This document shows positions 1 through 11,717 of a stretch of 64,000 bases of DNA, piece by piece. The stretch comes from Urophycis tenuis (taxonomy: Eukaryota; Chordata; Actinopteri; Gadiformes; Phycidae), in contig JAXIVH010000206.1 in NCBI GenBank assembly GCA_036785325.1, forward strand, positions 1 through 64,000, given 5' to 3'. Within the stretch, counting starts at the first letter, position 1, and each line of letters starts with the position of its first letter. Under the pieces are notes generated by a model. It was not told the DNA's origin and did no database searches. It saw nothing but the letters and a program-made list of their open reading frames with translations. The position numbers and the translations under genes are program-made.

Positions 1-32
1 CCATTTATGTGCACAAACAATACCAAAGATGA

Positions 33-70
<38 letters not shown>

Positions 71-86
71 TTAAAGCAACAATTAC

Positions 87-347
87 CTGTCACATGAAGG
101 AACAAAAAGGTGGAATTATGACATTCGATTACATTATGAGCTTGACAGTAATAATTTCCTTCCAGCTCAGATGTGATATCAGTGATGGTGTAGTTCTGCC
201 CTGATTGTCTCACTGAGTCTTCATGTTCCTTGAACCAGGTGTACTGAGCTGCTGGGTTAGCATCACTGCTGCAGCTCAGAGTCACTGAGCTGCCCTCCTC
301 TATTTCACCAGAGGGACTTGATAACACAGATGTGCTTTTTGGCCCAT
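87..347 (-). CDS. Ig C2-type exon, CD22-like paralogue 1
   Basis: A 261-bp exon with acceptor CTGTAG and donor GTAATT. It encodes a complete Ig fold with the first cysteine in VTLSCSSDANPA, the tryptophan in YTWF and the second cysteine in NYYCQAHN. Size and phase match the fourth Ig exon of the intact gene at 15299-15559. The TM exon would lie beyond the left edge. Open reading is kept here, but the gene is broken in two upstream exons. Confidence 0.75.
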
Positions 348-480
348 CTACAGGTCACAAAAAAACATGTCAAATTCTCACATAATGTGCATGATAAATT
401 TATATGACAGATTTAAGGCCTATAGGTTGAAGATATGTTGTACCTATAACATGATGCGCGTCAAATGTGTGTTTACTCAC

Positions 481-1785
481 ATTTCACATTAATGGAGATG
501 GAGACAGATTTTGTCCCTAGCTCACTCCTAGCTCCACAGAGATATTGTCCAGAGTCTGACGACAACATTAGATTAGATTAGATTAGATTAGATTAGATTC
601 AACTTTATTGTCATTGTGCAGAGTACAAGTACAGGGACAACAAAATGCAGTTGGCGTTCTAACCAGAAGTGCAAATGTGCGATAAAGCTGCAGGTTTAAA
701 TGCAGGAATGCAGAATAAGGTGCAAAATTGAAAAACATGAAAAGTGACAGTGGTTATTAAAGTGACGGTGATCGTGATAGTGATCATCGAGGTATTAAAC
801 GGTTACTAACAGTAGCATAAACATGTAAGTAAAAAGTGTAAACAATGTACAATGTGCAAGAAGTGTGAATAATAGCAGTATAATATAAGTAAGTGTGCAG
901 GTGGTGCAGTAGTGCTCTAGTGCAGTATAACAGAAAGGGTACAACAGATGAATATGGGTTGTATGGGTATGGGAGTGGGGGGTGCAAAGGCAGTTAAGAA
1001 TAAATACAATAAATAACATTACTATAAATTATAATATATGTGGTATGTCCAGGGGGGGTGAGGTGTGGGGGTGCTGGATGTGCAGGGTGCATGTCCTTGG
1101 GGGGGTGGGGGACCAGGTATTGGGTGGGCAGTGGTGAGTGTCTATGGGGGGCGGGGGGGGGGGGGGGGGGGGGGGGGGGGATCAAGTGGGTCCAGGTCAT
1201 GGGTGGGCAGGGGTGTATGTCCTTGGCGGGGGGGGGGGGGGGGGGGAGGCTTACAGCCTGGGGGAAAAAGCTTCCCCTGCACCTGCTGGTCCGGGTGCCC
1301 AGAGACCTGTAGCGCTTTCCAGAGGGGAGGAGGGTGAACAGTCTGTGGTTGGTGTGAGAGCTGTCCTTTGCGATGCTGCGCGCCTTACCCAGGCACCGCT
1401 TCCTCTGGACAGCCTCGATGGAGGGGAGTGGGGAACCGGTGATGCGTTGGGCGATTTTCACCACCCTCTGCAGTGCTTTCCGGTCCGAGGCGGAGAAGTT
1501 ACCATACCACACTGTGACACAGTTGGTTAGTACGCTCTCGATGGTGCTGCGGTAGAAGTTCACCAGGATCTGAGGAGACAGGTGGGCCTTTTTGGGACCA
1601 AAGACGGGGACCAAAGACGAGCTGTTGTCCCTGGTTCATCTCACTGTTGTTACCATCTATGTTAGCCTTGAACCAGGTGTACTGAGCGGCTGGGTTAGCA
1701 TCACTGCTGCAGCTCAGAGTCACTGAGCTGCCCTCCTCTATTTCACCAGAGGGACCCACGGTGACTGAGGGGGTCTTTGGAGCGT
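481..1785 (-). pseudogene. Ig exon of CD22-like paralogue 1 split by a LINE insertion
   Basis: The exon runs from acceptor TTATCAG at 1785 to donor GTGAGT after 481, matching the 267-bp exon at 18461-18727. About 1.04 kb of LINE (roughly 569-1607) separates its halves. The outer flanks line up with the intact copy at GACGACAACAT on one side and GACCAAAGACGAGCTG on the other. A 13-bp stretch, GGGACCAAAGACG, is tandemly doubled at the right junction (about 1598-1623). The insertion destroys the domain. Confidence 0.8.
569..1607 (-). mobile_element. 5'-truncated LINE (L2/CR1 or Rex-like) inserted in an Ig exon
   Basis: The minus-strand frame encodes the conserved extreme C-terminus of a fish LINE reverse transcriptase, with the motifs FYRSTIESVLT, TVWYGNFSASDR, RITGSPLPS and LFTLLPSGKRYRSL. 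The 3' UTR follows, with long C-rich tracts (G-rich on the plus strand, about 1147-1246). The 3' end is a (GATTA)n tail at 569-598. Family is assigned from memory of these motifs, so the exact clade is uncertain. Confidence 0.75.
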
Positions 1786-1903
1786 CTGATAAGTTATATT
1801 TCATTCATTAAATTAAATAATTTTGGCTTGAATCCATTCAACCTAAGTTTTCATGTGGTTATTTACCATGGCATGATGCCAGTGCACTGTGGAGTATACT
1901 TAC

Positions 1904-2122
1904 ACACTGAAGGAGAGTGGAGATGTTCATATCCTTTAACAGCACATGAATAGTTGTCTTCAGGCCAAATGTAGCCCCTGTAGTTAATTCCTGTTGTTAT
2001 AGACTGTCCATTCCTGAGCCAGATGTAGGAAGGGTTACCAGCTAGAGCACACATACTGTGACATTCCAGGACTGCCCAGGAAGGAGTGGTCCGGTTAGGA
2101 ATGGATACTTTAACCTGGAGAT
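1904..2122 (-). CDS. Second Ig-domain exon, CD22-like paralogue 1
   Basis: A 219-bp exon, acceptor CACCCAG and donor GTAAGT. It encodes an Ig domain with CHSMCALAG, YIWLRNG and NYSCAVKG, including an extra cysteine pair. The same length and phase recur at 18844-19062 and 23617-23835. Open, but part of a disrupted gene. Confidence 0.8.
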
Positions 2123-2263
2123 CTGGGTGTGAGAACAAATTACACAAGTGATTTAAATACGCCTGATTTAAATAAGCTGATTTAAATAAGATTACACACA
2201 ATTAAAACCACCATCCACACCCACACAACATTCACAAGATGGTGTAGACACATCAAAGCCTAC

Positions 2264-2614
2264 CTGTCACAGATAACGTCACTCCAGGCACTGTGAACCT
2301 AAACTTGTACTCAGCAGAGTCACTCTATCTCATGTCTCTGATTCTCAGGGTACACTTTTCATTACAGCTGGACCAGATACAGCTGGTCTCTCCACATCTG
2401 TATTCAACACGACCAGCATAGTCTGTGTTATGTTGCAGATCAACATACTTATCTCCATCTGTTTTAATAAACCACTGTGCTTTCCGGACTACGTTATATT
2501 GGTGATATTGTTTGTATGGGTAGTTAATGGTGCAGGTGATGTCAACCGTTGATCCTCTTAAAGCACAGACATTACTTGCTGTGTAGGTAACTGTCAAGGC
2601 ATCACCCTGTAGTG
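2264..2614 (-). pseudogene. V-type Ig exon of CD22-like paralogue 1 with premature stop
   Basis: Counterpart of the exon at 19194-19559, 351 rather than 366 bp. After IRDMR the codon corresponding to GAG (E of RESDSDEYKF) is TAG, at about 2322-2324, and a 15-nt stretch of the final strand is missing. Splice sites are intact. The stop and the LINE in the third Ig exon make this copy a pseudogene unless the reference carries an unusual allele. Confidence 0.75.
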
Positions 2615-3230
2615 CTGTAAAAAAACAAACACATCTCATTGAGAATGAAGACACAGAGGTTCAGCTGATTAAATGCATGATCAGAAGATGCAAAAAGATG
2701 AGGTGATTTTATTCCAGGGTTTTTTCCCTCTTTATTTGTTGGTTTAAGCCGCACTAATCTCACAATTAAATCCTCTACAATGTACAGTCTGTCCCATGAT
2801 GTAGAGTTTGCATTCAGGGACATACTGGCACTAAGAAGCAGAAGATTTTTTATTATGAATTATAAATTCAGCAATTTAATTCAATGTGATCAGCTGCTGA
2901 ATGGACCATCCTGGAACTGCCAGGCCATCCTGGATCTGTAACTCTCCAGAACCCACAGATGGCCAGTGCAGCCCTGCCTACATCTGTTAAAGTTTTATGT
3001 ACTTGACCACAGAGCATAGCCTTCTGACTTGACTTTAACTACAGTGAACTTTCTTTATTGAGACAATACATCATCTTCAACTCATATATACTGCCAGCAC
3101 CTCTTGCCTTGAGTTTCTATTTGGTTACACAGACATGTACTATGTTGTAAATTAAAGTTTATAACCATATCTAAATTAATCAATTAAACAATCAATTAAA
3201 CAGTTACATCCCTTTGTTTTTTTTTCAGTA
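2615..3230. other. Intron or flank of CD22-like paralogue 1
   Basis: The first ~120 bp are similar to the matching intron start in the intact gene near 19,565-19,690. No signal-peptide exon was found, and similarity is lost before the transposon block. The rest is AT-rich with no recognisable coding sequence. Confidence 0.5.
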
Positions 3231-3247
3231 TGAATAATGTATGAATG

Positions 3248-3343
3248 GTTATTTAGTTGTAGAAGAGAGAGGCACCTACAGAGGCACCTACGGTGCCTCT
3301 CTCTTCTACAACTAAAGGTGTCACACACCTAAGTGTGTGACAC
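3248..3343. repeat. Two adjacent palindromes (hairpin-forming)
   Basis: The first has ~24-bp complementary arms at about 3253-3277 and 3292-3316 around a ~15-bp loop that itself repeats GAGGCACCTAC. The second reads GTGTCACACAC-CTAA-GTGTGTGACAC. Both lie just left of the hAT. Confidence 0.7.
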
Positions 3344-4004
3344 GTACAGAGGCAGGTGTCACACACTTAGGGTGACCAGATCCCAATTCACCAGATGTGG
3401 AACAAAGACTACATTTGTGTGGGACAATGTGGGACAATGTGCGATACCAATGCATCAAGGTAGTCTAAAAGAACTTAAAAAAAATAAACATTACTATGCT
3501 TGTTCTTTCAAGTGTGGTACTTTAATGTGCCTTTTATCCAACGATGGAGAGCAACAACATAGCCCCAGCACAACTCCACCACCACACCACATTAAAGTGT
3601 TTACTCTAGTAGAACAATATACTGAACTGCATATTCAAGTAGAACATACACTGGATTAGGCTGATTATCTGAACAAAACAAAACAAAACTCACTCAGCTC
3701 AGAATCACATAGATAAATAAATGCATTTGAAAATGATCTGCATTTACTGGACAATGCTAACTAAAGTCACTACATAAAATAATAAATAAAATAAATAAAA
3801 CCAGAAATACAAATCAAAACTGGTCAGGAGGAAACAAAAACTTAAATAAAATAAAATAATATTTCTTCAGTTCTCTACATCACCACAGCACCACTTCAGC
3901 ACCTGCCGGTGAAACACAAGAATAGAGCACTGTCTTAAAATCTAGCACCACACTGGCTCAGTACTCACAATATTCTAATCTATATCTTAGACAATGATCT
4001 TACC

Positions 4005-7000
4005 TTAGATGTTCTTGGCTTTATACTTCTTGCTTGAGCGTGCAGCTTCTGATAAGGCCTTCTGCTTAAGTGCATAGCTGTAGAATTCATTGCAACTGTA
4101 TTCAAAGTTGGTCTTGACTTGAATTTCACTCTTGATAAGCTCCACAGAGCAACGGTTCCTCTGATCAGTCCAGGCTGCAGTCAGGGCCGGCCCGAGGCAT
4201 AAGCAAACTAAGCGGCCCCAAGATTGGGGGGCCCCCAATCTTGCCCCCCCCCCCCCCCCCCCCAAAAAAAAAAAAATTTTTTTTTTTTTTTAGTTTTCAG
4301 GAATAATTGTCATTGTTGAACCCTTGTTGCTATTATTCTTAATTTTTAGCATTACATTTTGACTGTTTTAAGAAGTAAACCACACTTAAGCGTTTCACTT
4401 CAAATATGAGAGTTAAGAATAAATGTGTGATTTCAGTACCCTCTAAGGTTAAAAAGACACTAGTTTGGGGTAAATAACTACTATATTAATACAAGGGTGG
4501 ATTACTATCTTAATGGGGCCCCTGATCAAATATAGAATGTGTTATGTCTTAATAGGGCTCCTTATTCATACAAAATGGGTTATGGGTTTATGTCTGAATG
4601 GGGCCCCTCAGGTTGATAGCCCAGGATATGTGATGTGATATATCTGAAAGCCCTCTAAATCATGAAATTCTGCTTATGACACAATGTCTGTGTCAAACCC
4701 TGAATGTATGTAATCAATTATGGACTTAACTTTGAATCCAAAATATAGGCCAGGCCTTTAAAGTAGGCTTATGGTTTTGGGGCAGCTAAACCCAGTGCTG
4801 TATCTGTTTGCCTATGCAGGCCCTGCAAGTCAGGTTATAGGCTATGAATCTGAACAAATTAAGGTATTGTCCATCTCAGGGACGGAGTGGGGGGGTGGCT
4901 TTCGGGGCTGAAGCCCCGAATCTCACTTCAAAAGCCCCAGATCTTTTTTAAGCTTTTGAAGTTATGACAAACGAATAGTTATTGTTTCTTTCCATTAAAT
5001 AGTATTGTTTTGAGCAGGCCCTGCAACTGAAAATATAGGCTATGAATTAGAAGGGATTTATGATTTGCCAGTGTCCAGCAGGTCACCCTAAAAGGGACTA
5101 GAATGCAGGAAATCGCATCTTAGAAATTAATTTTTTTCTGGGGGAGAACCCCCCAGACCCCCCTCTGGACTAAGTCCCAGATGTACACAAAGTCTGGCTC
5201 CACCCCTGGCCCATCTCCAGCTGGCCATCCCTAAAATTAACCAGAATACAGGAATGGCTGCAGTCATGAGGGAAAACACTCTCTCTACAGAAGCATTGGT
5301 TATGGGGATGCTGAAGAGAAAGGATGCAACAGCAGTCAGATTTGGTGTCTTTGTGCTTTTAAGCAAGATCGACCACTTCTCCACAACAGGAGTTCTTCTC
5401 TCAACAATTTCCTGCTGGCGTGGCAGAGTCACACAGTACTCCTCATACAGTTCATCCATGTCCAGTTTCCCCACTATCTGTAGGGCCTCCACGGCATCAC
5501 TGAGCTGGGAGAATGTGAAGCTGCTCTTCAGCGCCAAGCATGCAACATTCTTCTGGTAGTTGTTGTCTGTGAAGTCATACCATTTTTCCAGGTAACTGAG
5601 TGCAGTCTTGTAGAAGTTGAAAAAATCATGTTTGATTGCTGCCTCTTGGTCAGGAAACTGTTGGACAATAGCACTGGTCTCCATTCCAAAGAAGGAATCA
5701 ATTTGTCGCTGTTGGAGCTTTGTCTTGAGAGTGAGCATTATGTCATACAGCTCGCAGATGGTCCCATCCTGTCCCTCCAACAGAAGCACAACATCATGGA
5801 AGATCTTCAGTATGTTATTGAGGAAAGCCAGGTAGGCCTGTAGCTCAAGGGGTTGCCCCTAACCATCCTGATCCGTTTTCAACAGCTGCCACAGTGCTTT
5901 TGGGCACTTACTCTCTCCCAGTGACAAGAAGTAGCTCTTGATAGCTGCCCAGCTGTCATGCAGCCTCTGGACAGCAGGCCACAGACTCAGCCATCTTGTG
6001 GGTACATGTCTCCGTACAACATGATAATCTTCCCCCACAAAGGCTTTCAATTCCTCTGTGCGCTGTGCAGACACTGAAAAGTGACTAAATATTTTGTTCA
6101 CTACAGAGTCAATGTCAATGTTCAGCATGTCTCCAGCATGTTTTGCACAGTTGTGTACTATGTGGGCCATACAGTTTGCCTTTATGATGCCACTGTTGTC
6201 TGCCTTTAGCTTTTGGAAAACAGAATTGTTTTTACCGTAGTTTACACTAGCATTATCAGCAGTGTAAGCTGAAATCATGTCCAGTTGTAGGCCATTTTCC
6301 TCTAACTTGCTTGTAATCTGGCGGTGTATGGTAGCAGCTGACTCATGGCTATCCTCATAAAAGTCAAGGATTTTGCTTTTCAAACCCAGCTCTGGTGTCC
6401 AATATCTCAAAGACAGTGGGAAGAGTTTTGTAGTGCCATGATTAGATGCATCTGAAGCCACTGAAAAAAAATGGCGTGTATACTTTTTTATCACTTGGGA
6501 GCTCTTGAACCACTGGCGTTTTTAATTCTCTCAAACAACTCTCCACAGAGGCAGGTGCAAGCACATCTGTAACTATGGACGCTGCCTTTGTTCGACCACA
6601 TGACATTTTCTTTGCAATCTCAGAGTCTGGAAACATGGTCGATGTTAGCTTATTGCCACAGTCTTCTGACCTGTATGATAGGGAGTGTTTCACAGTGTGG
6701 TAAACGCTAGTTAGTTCAGCTGCCGTTACCTTATCTGCGTTTGAATCTTGTTTGGGTTTTAGCAGGAACATTTGCATAGACTGGAAAGCCTCCTTTTGAG
6801 CAACACGTTTTCTGTGAGTCTCGCATTGTCTGTGTCGTTTCATGTCGTATTCACCACCGTGTGAAACGGAAAACTGACTGAAGCAAACCTCACACAAAAC
6901 TTTACTAGACTCGCCTTGCACTGGTTTCACCCAGGGATAGATCTTTTCCCACTCTTTATTGTAGCTGCATTTTCTTTTCTTAGCCGTACGGGTTGTGCTT

Positions 7001-7107
7001 TCCTCCATGTCTCGCGCTGCAGCCGTTCTGACCTGATTTGAATTGTTTTTTGTTAGTGGGCGCGACCTTAACCGGCGTCTGCATCCCAGTTTGATTGACA
7101 TGATCAA
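4005..7107 (-). pseudogene. hAT transposase, decayed
   Basis: The N-terminus (7107-6480) has a BED-like zinc finger with LCEVCF, then spaced histidines in RHRQCETH. A frameshift near 6475-6485, beside a T8 run on the coding strand, passes the reading into 6494-5859 (RNase H-like core with TADNASVNYG and HIVHNCAKHA). A TAG at 5859 interrupts it and reading resumes to about 5267. The hAT C-terminal dimerisation motif NASVERVFSLM is then cut by a 1.07-kb insertion. The rest (WTDQRNRCSVELIKSEI to the stop at 4005) lies beyond it. Not functional as read. Confidence 0.85.
4184..5255. mobile_element. Non-coding insertion inside the hAT dimerisation domain
   Basis: Flanked by the direct repeat GGCTGCAGTCA (4173-4183 and 5256-5266), which also marks where the transposase reading frame resumes. 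The left end begins GGGCCGGCCCGAGGC and is followed by a C-run/A-run/T-run near 4243-4290. No transposase was found. Superfamily is unassigned; an 8-bp hAT target duplication with chance extension is possible. Confidence 0.65.
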
Positions 7108-7325
7108 ACAGCCCGCCCCGCCCCCTGATGACAGCCCCGTGCACTGCTTTCTCCAAACAGCTATTTGATAAATGCCAGATTATAAAACACGCATTTCAAA
7201 AATGATTCTGACTGTCAATAACAATGCGGGACAATGGTTCAATTTGCGGGACGTGTGAAAAGTGATGGAAATGCGGGACTGTCCCGCACAAAGCGGGACA
7301 TCTGGTCACCCTACACACACTTCGT

Positions 7326-7702
7326 GACACCGATATTTCAACCAACGCAATGGCTTCAATTGTATCATTGCTCACGTTGCCCATCATTTGTGTAAAGCAG
7401 ATCAACAGAAACCCATGGCAACACAACCCCAACAACCCCCCTCCAGCACCAGGGACCTGGATGGCTGCAGAGAGCGCCGGAAGGACAGGAAGCCACAAGC
7501 CTGTTTCCCCATTGGCCGTCCTTCACAACCTCCTGCTGACGTTGTGATTGGTCAACAGACAGACACAACTCAGCTGTCCCAATCGGTTGCCAAATCCACA
7601 CTTGCTCCTTTATCGCCATATTTCTGGTGCTCGAATCTCCAGTGATCAAGCCTCAGCCCTAGCATTAAGAACAAGCATTGCGTTGGTTGAAATATCGGTG
7701 TC
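7326..7702. mobile_element. 377-bp MITE with perfect 27-bp inverted repeats
   Basis: Arms at 7326-7352 and 7676-7702 are exact reverse complements beginning GACACCGATATTTCAACC. No coding content. A second, right-truncated copy lies at about 21,427-21,605, similar up to GAAGCCACAAGCCTG. Superfamily is not determined because the flanks are themselves repeats. Confidence 0.75.
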
Positions 7703-8017
7703 AATCTAGCTCAGCTGCTGTCAATCCCTGATTGCGGAGGCGTGGCCAAACAGGAAGAGAAGAGAGGGAGAGCTCTACCTGTCACAGGCTGCATTCCGAA
7801 CTGGAGGAAGCATGCTCAACGGACGCCCTTTCAAGGACGCTACGTCATAGAACGCCGACAAGCACTGTTCCAAAGTTGAGAACACTCAGAAATTCGCGCC
7901 CTTTTCGCACCCTTCGTTTTGAGAATTCTGAAGAATTTTCAAGGATGCATCGATGCATCCTCGTCGACCTAAAACACCCACAATCCTCTGCGTTCACCGG
8001 CGGGCTATTTAAAAAAA

Positions 8018-9572
8018 ATGGCAAAAGTCCAGTACGTCTTCAAATGTAAGTGAAGTTATTTTAAAATGTTTTGAAGTATTTGTGCCGTAATAATTCACCA
8101 AGACATGCCGAAAAAAAACGTTGAGTGAAGAGACTTCTGTTAAACGTATTTGCAGTGCATGGATATGCTATAGTCTTTTGCATGGAGTAATTTGTTAATA
8201 GTAGCGAACTCCGATAGTAGTGCTACGTAGCCAGCCACTTTTTACTCACGACTAACAAGATAACCGCGCATTTACTTACTTTATTTAGCGCATTTCCCGA
8301 CCGTATGACATAAACACATTAATGACTACCTGTTTACTCCTTTTTTACTCCTTTTTTTTAGGGTCAGCCCAGCAAACGGAGGAGTTTGTGCGCCTGAGGG
8401 GGGCGTTGAAGCACCTCTTCACAGGGGGGAGGGATACGGCCATTAATGGCTATAGGTGAGGATTTCTTGCCTGATAACGTTGTTAAACAAATGTACCACC
8501 AATGAATTGCAATGTTTGTAGTTTTTAAAGAACGTATATAATTATAATGTATGCAATTTACTTATACTGCACATCTATTTTTTTAATTTTATATCTACAA
8601 CTCAGTAAGTCTGTTACCAATTGCACTATTCATCTACCAATTGCACTGTTCATCTCAATGATGAGTACTATGTATGTATATAGGTTCTCATTTTTTCACC
8701 TGATCTGATTTTAGGAGCTTGCATATAATTTAATCTTGTTTAGGTAAATCTATTTATTGTTTATTGTCTATAGTTTTTTTTAATCACACTCCTCTATCCC
8801 CTTGTACTGCTGGTCAATGTGAAATTCTCCTAAGGGGGATTAATAAAGGAATATCTTATCTTATCTTATCGTATGTGAGTGTTGATCGAGCAACTTGGCT
8901 TGACGGGGAAGGTGACCCCACAGCAAGCCAAGAAAAAATAGGATAATCTAAAAACAAAATATAAGGTGAGGAGCAAGATGACAGCATTACATTAAGAACG
9001 TTCTTACTATGTCATTTATGTAGGTATAACAGGGAGATGTTAGACTGTAAGTATTGCTGGTATAACAGGGACAAGTTAGATTGCTAGTAGCCCAGTTGTT
9101 TTGTCTTCCTTATTGTCAGGAATGCAAGTGCCCTGCCTCTGGTCAGGGAACTGAAGATGGAAAGCCCACAGCAGGCACATGGCGGTGGTACGCTGTCATG
9201 GACGAAATTATAGGTAGTTCAGCAGCAGTATCCCCGCCAGTGATCGTGGGCTCTCTCCCCACCAGCTCAAGGCAGGTTAGGGTGAGAGAGGAGGAGGAGG
9301 TAGATGAGGAGGAGGGGAGAGGAGCAGGCGCTGGCGCAGCCCCTGCTGCAGCAGGAGAACAGCTGAGAGCAGTAGCGGGCGCAGGGGCTGGACCAGCGGC
9401 AGGAGCAGTTGGTGCGCAGGGGAGACGAGAGAGGGAGGATCCCTTCCTCGCTCTCGTTAGGGAGGACATCCTCTACCAGAGGCAGGCTGATGAGAGGAGA
9501 GAGGCAGCTGCAAGGGAGAGGTCCGAGCGCTTCTTCTCGCTCCTCGAGCGATTAGTTGAGAGGCGAGAGTGA
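8018..9572 (+). pseudogene. Harbinger Myb/SANT-like DNA-binding protein, one nonsense codon
   Basis: Exons by splice signals: about 8018-8047 (start MAKVQYVFK), 8362-8456 (SAQQTEEFVRLRGALKHLF), a third ending in KTKYK/GTGAGG near 8957, and 9119-9572 (TWRWYAVMDEIIG, then an Ala/Gly/Glu-rich linker and a charged C-terminal helix). In exon three the codon after QQAKKK is TAG, where the family has Trp (KKWDNL), so the product is truncated. A LINE tail ending in (TTATC)n, about 8560-8868, precedes the third exon. Confidence 0.7.
8560..8868 (+). mobile_element. LINE 3' tail fragment ending in (TTATC)n
   Basis: Non-coding AT-rich sequence ending GGGGATTAATAAAGGAAT followed by TATCTTATCTTATCTTATC. 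This is the typical 3' end of several fish LINEs. It lies in an intron of the Harbinger Myb-like gene, so it arrived after that element or was carried by it. Confidence 0.55.
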
Positions 9573-9789
9573 GGCGCAATTAATAAATTAATTCAAAAAT
9601 CAAAATTTACACATTGTTTTTTTGTCTTTGTTCCCCTGCATAATAGTAATTAACCATACTGTGTAAATGTGATGCATAAATGAGGTTCCCAGACAATTAG
9701 ATTTTTTTTTTAAAGAATAAAATTGTATTAATAATGTACAATGGATGGATGGTTATGTTGGCACAGGCTGTGGAAAGGAAGGGAGGTCT

Positions 9790-11717
9790 TTAGGTTAATA
9801 CTGAAAGTGTGACACAGTCAGATGACATTACTATGTTGGTTATCATATTTATCATATTTACCAAAGCAAAGTAGTCATGGTCCTGTGGTGCCACTTGCAA
9901 GGGGGTTATGGCATTACTCAAGGCTGCACGCAAAGGAGCTCCACTGCGGGAGTCAGCGCCCCACTCTCTTTCAGGTGGGGGGTCAACTCCCATGGCCGCG
10001 TCCTCCACTGCAACCTCATCTCCCACACCGATGCATATATTGTGCAACACTGCACAAGCAGTCACTACCTGCACAAGGTAAAGGTTTAATTAGACAAAGA
10101 GGAAGGTAAATTAAGTTCTAATAATTAGGTCAATCCATAAGCAGTTTTAACAATGACGTACAGTAAGTGGATTAATTATGGGTAATTATGGAATTACACA
10201 TACCTTTGGCACAAAGTCACTATGTACTTCAAGTGCCTCTAAAAAGATACACCTGAAGCGGGTTTTCATCATCCCAAAGGCATGCTCAACAATTGAGCGG
10301 GCCCGAGAGTGATGAGTATTGAACCTTTGCTCTGCCATGCCTCTGAGTGGCCGCTTATATGGTGTGATAAGCGCCATGGGCTCTAAAAGACATGGGTAAC
10401 CACCATCACCTAAAATAAAATATCCTGGTGGGGGGTAATTGCCAGAAAGGTAAATGAAACTGTTCCTTAGGATACGCGAGTCATGTACACTTCCTGGGAA
10501 CCCCATATAAGTATCAATGAATTGGCCCCGATGGTCACAGACTGCCTGCAACACCATTGAAGGGTACAGCTTCCTGTTTTGGTAGTCTTGACCATCGGGG
10601 CCGCCAGGATACTTTATTCTAATGTGGCATCCATCGATGGCCCCAGCTGCTTTGGTGAAGGCAGGGTGCCCTGCCAGTTGGGCAAACCCTTCCCCCATGG
10701 CTCGGAGCTCCTCCTCACTTTGGGGCAGCCTAATTATATTTGCCCTGAGAGCCACCACCTCCTCAGCAATACTGTGGACCATCCTATGGATAGAGGTAAT
10801 TGGTATGCCAAATACCCGGGAGACCACCCGATAGGCTGACCCAGTGGCTATCCAGAACAGGAATGCCAGGGTCTCCAATGTTGGCCCCCAACCGTGCTGC
10901 CGCTCTGTTTGGAGGGCCCCCAGGAGAACCTGGATTGCCTGTCGGCCTAGCCTAAAGTCAGGGCGGGTGTCCTCTCCCTGAAAGTACCTCCGCAGCACTG
11001 GAACAGTGACATTTATCTGGCAGTAATGCCTGGCCTGCAACAACATAATTGAGTGCTTTTACTGTACAATATTTTTACTGTACATTATTACTTTCATAAT
11101 GCGTCTCATAGTTGAGTGTGTAGGTGTATAGATAACAAAAATATCTTGAAAGTGAACTGGTACACGGGTGTATATATATAACCTTAAGTGTGTTCATGCA
11201 TGCAGTAGCCTATTCTTTGATATGTTTGGCATAACAGTAGCCTTCTCCCTCTTAAGGCAATAAAAGTTGTATGGTTCTGACCTATCCCGCCCAAATAGAG
11301 ACAAGGGGGGCGTTCACATAGAGGGATTAAAACGTGTGACATGTGGCGTGGTAGTGCTGTCAGAAAAATGAGCGCTAAATGTCTATTTTGTCAGCAAAAT
11401 GTGCACAAACGTATGACGCATAAACGTTGCATTTGATAAACTATCAGCTAGACCACATAGTTCTTCATTAGCATGGAGGAATAACATATAAGCCTAAAAC
11501 AAAATACTTTGCCCTAACAAACAATTATGAGAAGAAGCTATTCTTAAAGCAACAACTAAATTAGATCACATACCTCGCCGTTTTGGTTACAGAGACGCCG
11601 ACAGTACAGCAATCTCCTCCTCTGCTGTACAATCCGCCGATCTTCCACCTCGGCATCCTCCTCCAGCTCACACCACATCAAATAAAACAAGAACAGCTCA
11701 ACAGCAACCGCATCCAT
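9790..11717 (-). CDS. HARBI1-type (PIF/Harbinger, DDE_Tnp_4) transposase
   Basis: Three exons with correct splice signals: 11574-11717 (start MDAVAVELFLFYLMW), 10204-11034 and 9790-10068. The catalytic core is visible: first Asp in AIDGCHIRI, second Asp in ILGDGGYPC, Glu in RSIVEHAFG. A helix-turn-helix-like region lies before it (VSRVFGIPITSIHRMV). The frame is open through all three exons, so this transposase may be intact while its Myb-like partner carries a stop. Nuclear transposition enzyme. The start was chosen as the ATG giving a phase-compatible first exon. Confidence 0.8.

Larger units (their letters stand above)
3368..7313 (-). mobile_element. hAT-family DNA transposon with 8-bp target duplication
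   Basis: Termini TAGGGTGACCAGAT and ATCTGGTCACCCTA are perfect inverted repeats, flanked by CACACACT at 3360-3367 and 7314-7321. The element is 3946 bp and carries a minus-strand transposase. It sits in a repeat that recurs near 21,405, where the uninterrupted GGTGTCACACGCTTCATGACACCG shows the empty-site context. Its right subterminal region is rich in short GCGGGAC motifs. Confidence 0.9.

Noticed and set aside
1040..1530. Gly-rich plus-strand frames
   Set aside because: Products of G-runs and the antisense of a LINE 3' region.
9143..9469. 108-codon minus-strand frame
   Set aside because: Antisense of the Ala/Glu-rich exon of the Harbinger Myb-like gene.
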